Shown: positions 19,526 to 28,563, counted from the first letter of the stretch. The stretch is 64,000 nt of DNA from Paracoccaceae bacterium (GCA_028874915.1 JAPPHA010000032.1:1-64000); one strand, 5' to 3'. Numbers and translations are program-made. The notes: a model not told the origin generated them from the sequence alone.

Positions 19526-20665
19526 ATGTCAAAACGGACGAAACACGACACTTCTGAAAACCTGCAATGGACACGTCGACGGGTCCTCGGCACCGCCGGC
19601 CAGGGAATTGCGCTCGGAACGACGGCGCTTGCGGCACCGTGGCTTTTGCCGAGTCGAGCCTCCGCGCAGGCGGGCGAAGTGAACGTTCTCGCGTTCGGCG
19701 GTTATGAAGAACCGGGAATGCTCGACGCATTCCAGGATAGCACCGGCATCAAGGTCAATCTCAAGATCCATGACGGATCGGACGAGGAAATGGTCGCCCT
19801 CGTCGGCTCCTCCCCTGCGGGGACATTCGACATCATTACGCCGACGAGTGCCTATGTGCCCCGGGCCGCGCGGAATGGCCTGCTGCTGGAACTCAACCCG
19901 GCCGACTATCCCCTGGACGACTACTTCGAAATCATCGCCAACTGGCCCCCGTGCTACGTCGACGGGAAGATGTACGGCCTCGTCAACCGTTTCGGTTACT
20001 ACGGCATCACCTACAATCACGAGAAGTTTTCGGAACAGGATGTAGCCAGCTACTCGATCCTGTGGGACAGCGCCGTAACGGGCAGGGTTGCACTGTTCGA
20101 CTGGTTCCTGCCCAATATGGGCTGCCTGTCGAAATACAACGGCAATCCGCTCCCGTATGACCTCGACTCCGCTGCATTCGGTGCGCTCGTGGACCGCCTC
20201 ACGAGCCTGCGCCCTCAGGTCGGGCTGGTCGGCAATACGTCGCAGGTCATCCAGGCAATGGCCGGAGGCAGTTATGATCTCGCGATTGCCGGCGAATGGG
20301 TCCAGGCGGGAATGTATGACGATGGCCTTCCGTTCAAGGCGCTCGTGCCCAAGGAAGGCGGCGTGACCTGGGATCAGGCCGTGTGCATCGCCGCAAACAC
20401 GCCCCGGATGGAAAACGCCGTCAAGTTCGTTCAGTATGTTGCGGGGCCGCAGTTCCAGTCCATGCTGGCAATTGCCAAGACCTACTACAGCATGGTTCCG
20501 AACAAGAAGGCGGCGGCGTTGCTTCCCGACGACAAGAGGGAATTGCTGAACCTGGTGGATCTTGATCGATTCGACGAGGTTTTCATGGCCAACCTGTCTC
20601 CGAGGAAGGATCCGGACAACAGGCAGGAATGGCTTGACGCCTGGGAGAACTTCAAGAACCTCTGA
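19526..20665 (+). CDS. Tat-exported solute-binding protein, PotD/spermidine-putrescine type
   Basis: A 379-residue periplasmic binding protein of the polyamine-type extracellular family. The N-terminus is a twin-arginine signal (TRRRVLGTAGQGIALG, then a hydrophobic stretch ending in SRASAQA). The mature part starts VNVLAFGGYEEPGMLDAFQDSTGIKVN, the usual first strand and helix of this fold, and contains YGLVNRFGYYGITYN, typical of PotD-like ligand-binding walls. It has a strong AAGGAGG ribosome site. Two permease genes lie downstream with one enzyme gene in between, and the ATPase is over 7 kb away. The ligand is unknown; polyamines, betaines and amino-acid derivatives are all bound by relatives. 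Confidence 0.9.
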   Translation: MSKRTKHDTSENLQWTRRRVLGTAGQGIALGTTALAAPWLLPSRASAQAGEVNVLAFGGYEEPGMLDAFQDSTGIKVNLKIHDGSDEEMVALVGSSPAGTFDIITPTSAYVPRAARNGLLLELNPADYPLDDYFEIIANWPPCYVDGKMYGLVNRFGYYGITYNHEKFSEQDVASYSILWDSAVTGRVALFDWFLPNMGCLSKYNGNPLPYDLDSAAFGALVDRLTSLRPQVGLVGNTSQVIQAMAGGSYDLAIAGEWVQAGMYDDGLPFKALVPKEGGVTWDQAVCIAANTPRMENAVKFVQYVAGPQFQSMLAIAKTYYSMVPNKKAAALLPDDKRELLNLVDLDRFDEVFMANLSPRKDPDNRQEWLDAWENFKNL

Positions 20666-20680
20666 GTTTCACGACTTTCG

Positions 20681-20718
20681 ACGGAACGACTCCGCACGAC
20701 ACGTGCGGAGCGTTCCGT
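20681..20718 (+). terminator. large stem-loop between binding-protein and cyclase genes
   Basis: ACGGAACG-A-CTCCGCACG pairs with CGTGCGGAG-CGTTCCGT, giving 17 base pairs with one bulged A and a three-base loop, 16 bases after the stop codon. No T-run follows. A hairpin here is typical of importer operons, where it protects the binding-protein mRNA and lowers read-through to downstream genes. I read it as a processing or attenuation element rather than a full terminator. Confidence 0.6.
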
Positions 20719-20756
20719 CACGGGTGTGAGCAACGTCCGGAAAGGAAAGGCCGGGC

Positions 20757-22097
20757 ATGCCGGTAATCGACTGTTCGCAATGCATGGAACCGCACTGGCT
20801 TTGGCCGAGCTATCCGTTCGTGTCCCAGTCCTATCATCGCGGCGACGAGTTCCTGGAATTCGGCTACAGGTGGCGCGGCAGCGGATTCAGCTTCGTGTCG
20901 GCGCCCGGGTGGCGAATACCGGGGGGAAAGCAGATCGACGACTACCCGCTGCGGATGTTTGCCGGAGTCGCGCAAGTCCTTGATGTCTCGGGTTCCGACC
21001 TGATTTGCGAGGACATGGTGACATCGCAGACCGCCGGCCGGGCCCGGCGGGATATCCTCGTTCTGCGGACCGGTCACGCTGAAACCATCCACAATCACAG
21101 GCCGGAATACTGGCACGTTGCACCCCGGATTTCACCCGGATGCGCGTCGGTGATTGCACGCGCAGGGTTTACGCATGTGGCCATCGACATGTCCTGCGAC
21201 GACATCCCGGCAAGTCGGCCGGACAACGAAGGCGGTTTCCGAAACCCGAACGGAGCCTTTCGATCCGCACTCCACGCCGAGGGTCTCCTGTTCACGGAGA
21301 ACTGCACCAATCTAGGCGCAATCCCGGGCGACGAAGCGTTTTTCGTTGCCCTGCCCTACGCCATTCCGGAGAGCGCCACCGCACCTTGCCGGCCGTTGGC
21401 GATGGAATCCTGGCCGTCCGACACGCCACGGATCATCGACGTATCGGTCCCGATTTTCAATCACTGGCGATGGAAATTCGACGTCAGCCACCCGAAGAGA
21501 CTTGCCGAAGGTGACGGTTCGGACGAGGTCCATTTCCTGATCACCGGTCACGGCTTCACCCACTGCGACGCACCCTGCCACATGCGGAAAGGAGGCGCGA
21601 CGATCCAGGATCTTCCGAACGAAGGGCTTGATCTGTTCATCGGCGAGGCGGTCATCGTCGATTTTTCCGATCTGGAACTCCCGTTCCCGATCACAAGGGA
21701 AAGGCTCGTCTCACGGCTCGGCGACCGCCTCCGCCCGGGCGACCGTCTTGTTCTGCGCAGCGATCTCACGAACAAGCTCGGATACGAGAGCCGGGAATGG
21801 CACCTGAAGTCCCCGAACCTGGAAGTGGAAGCTGCCGAGTGGATCGCATCTCTCCAACCTGCGGCTGTCTGCCTGGATTTTCCACAGGACTACATTGCCC
21901 GGGAAATGCCGGTCCGGCATGTCTACAATGAAGAATTCGTGGCTCACCATGCGATCTTCAGGGCTGGCCTTCCCTTCGTCGAGGATCTGAAGGACCTGGG
22001 TCAGCTGCGCACGGAGCGCCCCTTTCTCATGGCCGTCCCATTGAAAACGGCTTGCGTAGACGGTGCGCCGATGCGCGCGGTGGCACTCGAATGGTAG
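20757..22097 (+). CDS. tandem cyclase-family (kynurenine-formamidase-fold) protein with a degenerate N-terminal domain
   Basis: A 446-residue protein made of two copies of the cyclase/KynB fold, whereas family members normally have one of about 210-260 residues. The C-terminal copy has the metal-binding signature HGFTHCDAPCH at residues 265-275 and later AHHAIFRAGLPFVEDLKDLGQL. The N-terminal copy aligns as SGFSFVSAPGW at residues 42-52, followed by equivalent GGKQIDDYP, and LHAEGLLFTENCTNLGAI. Every metal ligand (His, His, Asp, His) is replaced. So one half should be catalytic and the other structural or regulatory. Relatives hydrolyse formamides, lactams, isatin or cyclic amides. It lies inside an importer operon and overlaps the permease gene by 7 nt. 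Confidence 0.82.
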   Translation: MPVIDCSQCMEPHWLWPSYPFVSQSYHRGDEFLEFGYRWRGSGFSFVSAPGWRIPGGKQIDDYPLRMFAGVAQVLDVSGSDLICEDMVTSQTAGRARRDILVLRTGHAETIHNHRPEYWHVAPRISPGCASVIARAGFTHVAIDMSCDDIPASRPDNEGGFRNPNGAFRSALHAEGLLFTENCTNLGAIPGDEAFFVALPYAIPESATAPCRPLAMESWPSDTPRIIDVSVPIFNHWRWKFDVSHPKRLAEGDGSDEVHFLITGHGFTHCDAPCHMRKGGATIQDLPNEGLDLFIGEAVIVDFSDLELPFPITRERLVSRLGDRLRPGDRLVLRSDLTNKLGYESREWHLKSPNLEVEAAEWIASLQPAAVCLDFPQDYIAREMPVRHVYNEEFVAHHAIFRAGLPFVEDLKDLGQLRTERPFLMAVPLKTACVDGAPMRAVALEW

Positions 22098-22972
22098 GTC
22101 CGGGCGCAGTCATTCAAGGCTCTCCACCTCGCCGCCGCTCACCCGTAACCAATCTGTGGTACGGAATTCTCCCCGCAGTGATCCTTATGGCTGTTTTTTT
22201 CGTGACGCCTATCGGCTACACGATCGGCCTCAGTTTCACACACGCTGACCATGCCGGCCTGACCCTGTCAAATTACGCGGCATTCTTCAGCAATGACCGG
22301 TTCACGGATGCTCTTGCCCGCAGCATCCTGATGGCATCCGCAGCGGTCATTATCGCGTCCGGATTTGCCTACCCTCTGGCCTGGTTTCTGACCTACGCCG
22401 TGAGGCCCGGACGTCGCCTCCTGCTGCTCTTCGTGTTGATAGCTCCATTCTGGACAAGTTTCACGATCCGCGCATTCTCGTGGCAACTCGTTCTGTCCGA
22501 CAGCGGAGTCATCGCCTTCATTCTCGGGAGGATCCTCGGGGAACCCATCGCCCTCGGGTTTCTCTACACGATGTCGGCGTCCGTATTCGGCCTGACATTG
22601 TTCGGTATCATGCTCATCACGCTGACGATTTTCAGCGTCATGGTCACCATTGACCCGCGTCTCCTGGAAGCCAATCGGGACCTCGGCGGCAGTGAATGGC
22701 AAGGATTTGTCGAGATCGTCCTTCCCCTGAGTTTTCCCGGTTGGGTCATCGGAGCGGTGCTGACATTCATCATTTGCGTCGGGGATTATGCCGTTCCGAC
22801 CCTCCTCGGCGGCGGGTTCAAGCCCGTCCTGGCACAGTTGATGCTCAGCACCCTGAAAGGAACCTATGACCTGCCGATGGCCGCGACCTTTGCTGCGGTC
22901 CTGATGGTCGTGGTGCTGGCTTCGGCCCTGCCGCTCGCGCTAGTCCGCCGCCAGGTCCGCCTGCAGGGATAG
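22091..22972 (+). CDS. ABC transporter permease, PotB type
   Basis: A 293-residue inner-membrane permease with about six helices. The coupling-helix region shows LLEANRDLGGSEWQGFVEIVLPLSFPG, the EAA-type loop that docks on the ATPase, and FIICVGDYAVPTLLGG is typical of PotB-like subunits. The start ATG 22091 overlaps the end of the tandem-cyclase gene, so translation is probably coupled. It forms a heterodimer with the next gene product to import the ligand of the upstream binding protein. Identity of the family is firm; substrate is not. Confidence 0.9.
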   Translation: MVGPGAVIQGSPPRRRSPVTNLWYGILPAVILMAVFFVTPIGYTIGLSFTHADHAGLTLSNYAAFFSNDRFTDALARSILMASAAVIIASGFAYPLAWFLTYAVRPGRRLLLLFVLIAPFWTSFTIRAFSWQLVLSDSGVIAFILGRILGEPIALGFLYTMSASVFGLTLFGIMLITLTIFSVMVTIDPRLLEANRDLGGSEWQGFVEIVLPLSFPGWVIGAVLTFIICVGDYAVPTLLGGGFKPVLAQLMLSTLKGTYDLPMAATFAAVLMVVVLASALPLALVRRQVRLQG

Positions 22973-22982
22973 GACAGCGGCC

Positions 22983-23777
22983 ATGGTCCGAACGACAATT
23001 CATGGCCGGGTAGCGTTCGCCCTGCTTTTCGGTGCCGTGACCGCGACCATTTACCTTCCAATCGCCGTCATGGCCGTGTTTTCGGTCAACAGTGGCCGAT
23101 TCCAGGTCATGCCGTTTCGGGAATTCACGCTCGTCTGGTTCGGACGCGTGTTTCGGGATGACCAGTACTTCACAGGGCTGATGAACAGCGTCGCCATCGC
23201 AACAGCCGTCAGCGTGACGGCCACCGTCATCGCGTTCTTCTGCGCATACTCGCTCGTCAACGCCCGCTTCCCGGGAAAGACGGCGGTCACACTGTTTGTC
23301 CTGGCTCCATTCGCCGTTCCGCTGATCCTGATCGGAATCGGCTTAAGGCTTTACTTCGTCTCCATCGGCTTCGAACCATCGCTTGGCCTGGTTTACGCCG
23401 GACAGGTCTTGTACGTGTTGCCGCTGGCCGTGTTGAACCTGCGCAACCGGATCGCGCAGATTCCGAAGAGCCACGAGGAAGCCGCCTGGGCCCTTGGAGC
23501 TTCCAGGATGCGCGCAATCCTTGAAATCGTTCTTCCGTCCTGCCGTTTCGCTGTGGTTGCGACGCTGATCATCACGTTCACGTTTGCCTTCGACGAGTTT
23601 GTCATCGCGTATTTCCTGACAAACTTTTCCATCACCCTCCCCATCAAGATCTGGACCACGCTGGTGACAGGCTTTGACCCGGCAATCAACGCGATCGGCG
23701 TCTTGGTGTTCGGATTTTCGATGGCTCTCGGAATCGTCGCACAGGCCTTGTTCATGCGGAAAGACCAACGGAAATGA
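22983..23777 (+). CDS. ABC transporter permease, PotC type
   Basis: A 264-residue second permease of the same importer, with about six helices. The EAA loop is visible as EEAAWALGASRMRAILEIVLPSCR, and FAFDEFVIAYFLTNFSITLPIKIW is the PotC-type C-terminal segment. It begins 10 nt after the first permease and its last four bases overlap the start of the aminotransferase gene, so importer and enzymes are one transcription unit. Confidence 0.9.
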   Translation: MVRTTIHGRVAFALLFGAVTATIYLPIAVMAVFSVNSGRFQVMPFREFTLVWFGRVFRDDQYFTGLMNSVAIATAVSVTATVIAFFCAYSLVNARFPGKTAVTLFVLAPFAVPLILIGIGLRLYFVSIGFEPSLGLVYAGQVLYVLPLAVLNLRNRIAQIPKSHEEAAWALGASRMRAILEIVLPSCRFAVVATLIITFTFAFDEFVIAYFLTNFSITLPIKIWTTLVTGFDPAINAIGVLVFGFSMALGIVAQALFMRKDQRK

Positions 23778-24889
23778 ACCGCCGTCTGCGCAAGTCCCCG
23801 ACCCTGGTCCTGGCGGAATCCATTGCCACGGCACGCCGGAACGGGGAGACGGTGTTTTCAATCAGCACCCCGACATTTCAGGATCGCGCGCCAACCCTGC
23901 CGACCGACATCCAGCCTCTCACAACCCTGACATCGAGTTGCGGATTCGAGGAATTGCGTGAGAAGGCGCGAGCACACTTGTTCGGAAAATGGAACTTGCC
24001 GCAACATGAGTGCATAATCGTCGGCGGCGCAAAATCGTCGATCTTCTGCATCATCCGCACCATGCTGCCCGTTGGCGGAAAGGTCCTTGTCGTTTCGCCG
24101 CATTGGCCGAGTTACGAGGACCTTGTCGAATTGGCGCACCTGAATCCGGTCTTTTACAACACCGCCTTCGAGGACGGATTCGCATTGGACGGGAAGCGTC
24201 TGGAACGGGCCTTGCGGGTGTCCGGAGCCGGTGCGGTCATATGCAGCAATCCCGGCAATCCCACCGGGCGCATTCTCGAACAGCAGGAAGTCGACATGCT
24301 GTGCAGAGCAACGGCGGACGCCGGGGCCATCCTCGTGCTCGACGAAAGTTTTTCAAACATCGTTTTTGATGTCCCGAAGTGGCGCGCCGCAGTCTGTTCA
24401 CCCGGCGACCATGTCTTCGTCATCAATTCCTTTTCAAAGAACTACCATCTGCAGGGCTTGAGACTGGGTGCCTGCCTCGTCCACAGGGAACGGTCATCCC
24501 AAGTGGTGGCCGCGCATCAAACGCTTCTCAGCGCCGCCCCGACACCGAGCCAGAATATCGCCTTGCGAGTTGTCAGGGGGCAGGGCGCGATTCCCGAAGA
24601 CTACTCAAGCCAGCGACGATTGATGCTCGACTTCGCCGCGGCCCAAGGATGGCCCCATGTTGCGACGGATGGCGGGTTTTACCTGTTTCCACTGGTTGCA
24701 AATGCCATGTCGTTCCGCCGGAGGATGGAGGCTCGGGGGCTCCTGTCACTGCCCGGCGAAACATTCGGCGCCGAGTATGCCGACCACTTGCGAATCTGTT
24801 TTGGAAAGCCTGTTCCCGAGATTCGCAGGATACTTGGAATCCTCGTCGAGTTGGCCTCGGGCCTGCCGGAGACGACCCGTGGGCACTGA
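23774..24889 (+). CDS. class I/II PLP-dependent aminotransferase
   Basis: A 371-residue fold-type I aminotransferase. CSNPGNPTGRIL is the classical cofactor motif, ILVLDESFSN holds the conserved aspartate, and the PLP lysine lies in NSFSKNYHLQGLRLG. The relatives are aspartate/aromatic/branched-chain-type transaminases and C-S lyases, so substrate is not readable. It overlaps the permease gene by 4 nt and the aldehyde dehydrogenase gene by 11 nt. A transaminase followed by an aldehyde dehydrogenase suggests that an imported amine is first deaminated to an aldehyde or keto acid and then oxidised. Confidence 0.88.
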   Translation: MNRRLRKSPTLVLAESIATARRNGETVFSISTPTFQDRAPTLPTDIQPLTTLTSSCGFEELREKARAHLFGKWNLPQHECIIVGGAKSSIFCIIRTMLPVGGKVLVVSPHWPSYEDLVELAHLNPVFYNTAFEDGFALDGKRLERALRVSGAGAVICSNPGNPTGRILEQQEVDMLCRATADAGAILVLDESFSNIVFDVPKWRAAVCSPGDHVFVINSFSKNYHLQGLRLGACLVHRERSSQVVAAHQTLLSAAPTPSQNIALRVVRGQGAIPEDYSSQRRLMLDFAAAQGWPHVATDGGFYLFPLVANAMSFRRRMEARGLLSLPGETFGAEYADHLRICFGKPVPEIRRILGILVELASGLPETTRGH

Positions 24890-26246
24890 CAGGCTTCCAG
24901 CCGTATTCGCGCCGAATGACGGGCAGGTCTTTGCGCACTGGAATCCTGACAATTCCGCAGACGCCGGGCGATATCTGGAGCGCCTCGCTGCAGGACGACG
25001 GGCGTTGGACGGCGACATCCGTCTGCGAAAGCACATCCTCGACGGCTGCATCAACGGATTGCGGACCATTCGACGTGAACTGGCCGCGCTCGTGGTCCGG
25101 GAAGTGGGGAAAAAGCCCTGGGAAGCCGACGAGGAAATCGACTATGCCATCTCTTTCCTCGATCACGGCCAAGGCCTGCTGGACAGCCCGGCGTTCGAAA
25201 AAACGATTGAACCGGGCCGCACGGTTACCGAAGTCGGTGTCGGCGGTGCGTTTCTGATCTGCCCTTTCAATGATCCTGTGGCAGGGCTGACACGAAAGAT
25301 TGCGCCGGCAATCGCAGCCGGATGCCCGGCAATCGTCAAACCCTCCTCGTTGGCGGTTCTTTGCGCACGTGAAATGTTCACGGCATTCCGTCATGCTGGC
25401 GTCGGTGACGAAATTCAGCTGCTCACGACCGGCGACCCGGCCCTTTCGCGACAGGTTCTCAACCATGACGACATCGACATCATCAGCTTTACGGGGTCAA
25501 CCTCGGTCGGGCGTGAACTCGCGGTCGCATGCGCCGGGGGAGGGAAGAAGACGGTCATGGAACTCGGGGGGAACTGCCCATTTTCCGTTTTCGACGATGC
25601 CGACCTGGATCTCGCAGTCTCGGACCTGATGGATCGCAAGCTCAAGGCCGCCGGCCAGGCGTGCTCTTCAGTCAATCGCGTCTTCGTCGAACGCGGCTGC
25701 TACACGCAATTCAGAGAAAAGTTGCTGCAACGCGTCGGCACCGTGGTTGCGGGCCCTTCCGACAGTGGCGTGGACCTTGGTCCGGTGCGGACCCGTGAGG
25801 CGGCAAACGCACTGGTGCGCCTGGTGTCCCGTGCCGAAGAGGCCGGCGAACGGTTGCTGACACCCAAACCCGGCCTGGTCGGCGACAATTCTCCATTTGT
25901 GGTTCCGCTGACCGTGGTCGAGAGCGGCAGCACAAGCCTGTTTGACCATGTCGAGACATTCGGACCCGTGCTGTCCATCCGTTCCTTTTCCCGGCGGGAT
26001 GAACATTTCTCACGCCTGTCCCGGGAACGTCACGCGCTGGCGGCCTATTTCTATTCCGGGACCCCGAGAACACTCGAACCGCGTCTGCGCGAAATGCGCT
26101 TCGGCAGCATTGGGATCAATTCGACGGCTATCCAGGGCGCCAACGTCCCCACGGGCGGCTTCCGCAACGCCGGACTGGGCCGTGAAGGCGGAAGCTGGGG
26201 AATGCGCGAGTTTCTGACAACCGTAAACCGGAAGTTTGCCGTATAG
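24879..26246 (+). CDS. NAD(P)-dependent aldehyde dehydrogenase (succinate-semialdehyde-dehydrogenase-like)
   Basis: A 455-residue aldehyde dehydrogenase. The general-base glutamate lies in VMELGGNCPFSVF, the catalytic cysteine in AAGQACSSVNRVFV, the nucleotide-binding segment in SFTGSTSVGREL, and ETFGPVLSIRSF is the usual C-terminal motif. Closest known groups by motif are succinate-semialdehyde-type and broad-specificity enzymes. The start is GTG 24879, which has GGAG seven bases upstream and gives the normal N-terminus; the frame is open further upstream inside the aminotransferase gene. Its job is probably to oxidise the aldehyde made by a locus transaminase. Confidence 0.9.
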   Translation: MGTDRLPAVFAPNDGQVFAHWNPDNSADAGRYLERLAAGRRALDGDIRLRKHILDGCINGLRTIRRELAALVVREVGKKPWEADEEIDYAISFLDHGQGLLDSPAFEKTIEPGRTVTEVGVGGAFLICPFNDPVAGLTRKIAPAIAAGCPAIVKPSSLAVLCAREMFTAFRHAGVGDEIQLLTTGDPALSRQVLNHDDIDIISFTGSTSVGRELAVACAGGGKKTVMELGGNCPFSVFDDADLDLAVSDLMDRKLKAAGQACSSVNRVFVERGCYTQFREKLLQRVGTVVAGPSDSGVDLGPVRTREAANALVRLVSRAEEAGERLLTPKPGLVGDNSPFVVPLTVVESGSTSLFDHVETFGPVLSIRSFSRRDEHFSRLSRERHALAAYFYSGTPRTLEPRLREMRFGSIGINSTAIQGANVPTGGFRNAGLGREGGSWGMREFLTTVNRKFAV

Positions 26247-26285
26247 CCGTATAGTTGCGTCCACGCGGTCGCGAAGGAGGGAAGG

Positions 26286-26660
26286 TTGAGAGAAATTGTA
26301 GAACACCCCGATGTACCGGGTTCGACGTCGCCGGTCTCCCAGGGCACGAAGGGCGGCGGTTTTGTCTTTGTCGGCGGGCAGATGCCGAGGGACCCGGAGA
26401 CGGGACGTATCGTTGAGGGTGCGGCAGCACAGGCCCGGCTCTCCCTGAAACACTGCATTTCCATTCTTGAGGCCGCCGGCAGCGGTGCGGAAAAGGTCAT
26501 GCTGGCGATCGTCTATGTGACTGACCTGTCCGCCAAGGACGCAATAAACGATGCCTTTGCGGAGGTTTTCGGCGACTCTCCTCCGGCAAGAAACCTTGTT
26601 GAGGTGAACGGAATCGGTGAGGATGCGATCGTTGAAGTCGGCGTGATCGCCTTGGCATGA
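26286..26660 (+). CDS. RidA/YjgF family protein
   Basis: A 124-residue Rid-family protein, which hydrolyses reactive enamine/imine intermediates made by PLP enzymes or acts as a specialised deaminase. Visible are GGGFVFVGGQMPRDPETG, the conserved arginine in PPARNLVEVNGIG and the C-terminal VEVGVIALA. It starts with TTG at 26286 behind a strong AAGGAGGG site. It is the last plus-strand gene before the convergent regulator. Its presence beside two transaminases fits removal of imines formed during the pathway. Confidence 0.88.
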   Translation: MREIVEHPDVPGSTSPVSQGTKGGGFVFVGGQMPRDPETGRIVEGAAAQARLSLKHCISILEAAGSGAEKVMLAIVYVTDLSAKDAINDAFAEVFGDSPPARNLVEVNGIGEDAIVEVGVIALA

Positions 26661-26665
26661 CCAAC

Positions 26666-27361
26666 CTAGGTCAGGTCAGTGCTCTCGTTTTCGTCAAAAG
26701 ACGCCATCGCCCGTTCCAGATTGTCCAGGATGTGCTCTTGAGTCAGCCGTTTCGCTGCCTGAATGTCTCCCGCCTTCAGCTGGCGCAGAATTTCCTCGTG
26801 ATAATCGAGCGAGCGACGCGTCGGAAATGCCTCCTTCAGGAGCTTGTAACGGATTGGCAGCGAAATTTCGTTGACGTAGTACAGGACCTGCGCAATCGGT
26901 CGGTTTCCGGTGAAATCAATAATGCACTGGTGATACGTACTGTTTTCGCGAAAGTACCCTTCGACGTCATTCGCCTTGTAATAACCTTCCATGATCGCGC
27001 AGCGACCCTGCAGCGTCTCGCACAGCGGACCAATGTCAAGACCGCTCAGAGCCGCGATCACCATCCCCTCGAGGGCGGCCCGAAGCTCATAGATGTTTCG
27101 GACGTCGTCCCGGGTCTCTTTCCGGACCCTGAACCCGCGGCGCGGCAAATGCTCCACGAGCCCGTTGCGCAACAACAGGCGCAGGCTCTCGCGCACCGGG
27201 CCCCGGCTGCTGCCGTAATCGGCCTCCAGTTCCTGTTCCCGCAACGCTTGGCCAGGCGCGAGTTCACCGGTAATGATCCGCCAGCGCAACTTGTTCAGAA
27301 TGAAATAGGACAGCGTTTGTGGAAGGCTGTCGTTTTCGTAGTACACTGTTGCCAGACCCAA
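26666..27361 (-). CDS. GntR family transcriptional regulator (FadR/FCD type)
   Basis: A 231-residue regulator. Residues 15-80 form the winged helix-turn-helix (WRIITGELAPGQALREQELEADYGSSRGPVRESLRLLLRNGLVEHLPRRGFRV) and the rest is an all-helical FCD ligand-binding domain with the RAALEGM segment and HHxH-like residues (YHQCII, DYHEEILRQL). Such proteins usually repress a catabolic operon until the substrate or an intermediate binds. It sits convergent to ridA with a 5-nt gap and divergent from the ATPase gene, so it could control both halves of the locus. The start is TTG 27361 with GAGG upstream; GTG 27346 is an alternative. Confidence 0.9.
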   Translation of the reverse strand: MGLATVYYENDSLPQTLSYFILNKLRWRIITGELAPGQALREQELEADYGSSRGPVRESLRLLLRNGLVEHLPRRGFRVRKETRDDVRNIYELRAALEGMVIAALSGLDIGPLCETLQGRCAIMEGYYKANDVEGYFRENSTYHQCIIDFTGNRPIAQVLYYVNEISLPIRYKLLKEAFPTRRSLDYHEEILRQLKAGDIQAAKRLTQEHILDNLERAMASFDENESTDLT

Positions 27362-27420
27362 ATCGCCTCAAACGTTGGTTCAAAGATTATCGTGAGGGGC
27401 ACCCTCGGGACAAGCGCGTC

Positions 27421-28563
27421 GTGAGCGCGGCAAAGAACGTCGAACTGGACGGTGTCTCGAAGGACTTTGGCCCGGTTCGGGCCATCAGGACCGTGTCGCT
27501 GCATGTCCGAGCCGGCGAGTTCCTGACGTTGCTTGGCCCCTCAGGCTGCGGAAAATCGACAATGCTGCGCCTGATCGCGGGACTGGAACCCGTGTCGAGC
27601 GGGACGATCCGGGTTGGCGGCGAAGACGTGACCGATCATCCACCCAATCGGCGCGATACGAGCATCATGTTTCAGGACTACGCACTGTTTCCACACAAGA
27701 CCCTGCTCCAGAACGTGGGGTATGGTCTGAAAATGCGGGGCATCAATCGCCCGATTCGCGATAGCCGGTCCCGGTCCTGGCTCCAGACGATCGGCCTGGC
27801 CGACTACGAGCACCGGTACCCGCATCAACTCTCCGGCGGACAACGGCAACGGGTTGCGCTCGCCAGGTCCTTGATCGTCGAACCCGGGGTCCTTCTCCTC
27901 GACGAGCCTCTCGGGGCGCTGGACGCCAACCTGCGCCATCAAATGCAGCGTGAACTGCGCCGCATGCACCGGGATGTCGGATTGACATTCATCTATGTGA
28001 CCCACGACCAGGAGGAAGCTCTCGCCATGAGTGACCGGGTGGCCGTCATGCGGGACGGGCACATCGAGCAACTGGGGGGGCCGGTCGACATATACGATCG
28101 GCCGGAAACCGAATTCGTTGCACGGTTCATCGGCGCATGCAACGTGATCGTCGCCCGGGTGCGACGATCGACGAATTCGGAGGTTGAGTGTCACGCTGAC
28201 GGCCTGGCAACACTGGTCGCTCCGCCACCGCAAGGCAGGAATGACTATGCAGAAGGCGAGCGGATCGCCCTGGCATTGCGGCCTGAGGCCGTATCCGTCA
28301 GGCTGGACCGCGAAGCGCGCGTACCGGAGCGAAACGGGACGGCCCTGCGGGTCAGGGATGTCGCATTCACCGGTGCTACGCTGAAGATCCAGGGCGTTTC
28401 ACCGGACGGGTTTCCGCTCGACATCGAGCTGGAACGCCGCTCACTCGGTGACCGCGTCCCCCCGGAGCCCGGAGATCCGGTCGTTGTGGGCTGGCGCATG
28501 TCGGATCTGACCCCGCTGCGGCGGTCCGCGGAAGACGTGGGGCCAGGGCATGACGACGGCTGA
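27421..28563 (+). CDS. ABC transporter ATP-binding protein, PotA type
   Basis: A 380-residue ATPase. Walker A is GPSGCGKST, the signature LSGGQRQRVALARSL, Walker B VLLLDEPLGALD, with the switch histidine in IYVTHDQEEAL. The C-terminal 110 residues form the TOBE regulatory domain (IALALRPEAVSV). It matches the MalK/PotA branch and should power the importer made of the binding protein and permeases at 19.5-23.8 kb, from which it is separated by three enzyme genes and the regulator. The start is GTG 27421. The 3' end overlaps the next aminotransferase gene by 14 nt. Confidence 0.9.
   Translation: MSAAKNVELDGVSKDFGPVRAIRTVSLHVRAGEFLTLLGPSGCGKSTMLRLIAGLEPVSSGTIRVGGEDVTDHPPNRRDTSIMFQDYALFPHKTLLQNVGYGLKMRGINRPIRDSRSRSWLQTIGLADYEHRYPHQLSGGQRQRVALARSLIVEPGVLLLDEPLGALDANLRHQMQRELRRMHRDVGLTFIYVTHDQEEALAMSDRVAVMRDGHIEQLGGPVDIYDRPETEFVARFIGACNVIVARVRRSTNSEVECHADGLATLVAPPPQGRNDYAEGERIALALRPEAVSVRLDREARVPERNGTALRVRDVAFTGATLKIQGVSPDGFPLDIELERRSLGDRVPPEPGDPVVVGWRMSDLTPLRRSAEDVGPGHDDG

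Noticed and set aside
20681-20718. Intrinsic terminator for the binding-protein gene
   Set aside because: The stem is strong but no run of T follows, and the downstream genes belong to the same set, so it is described as a processing or attenuation hairpin.
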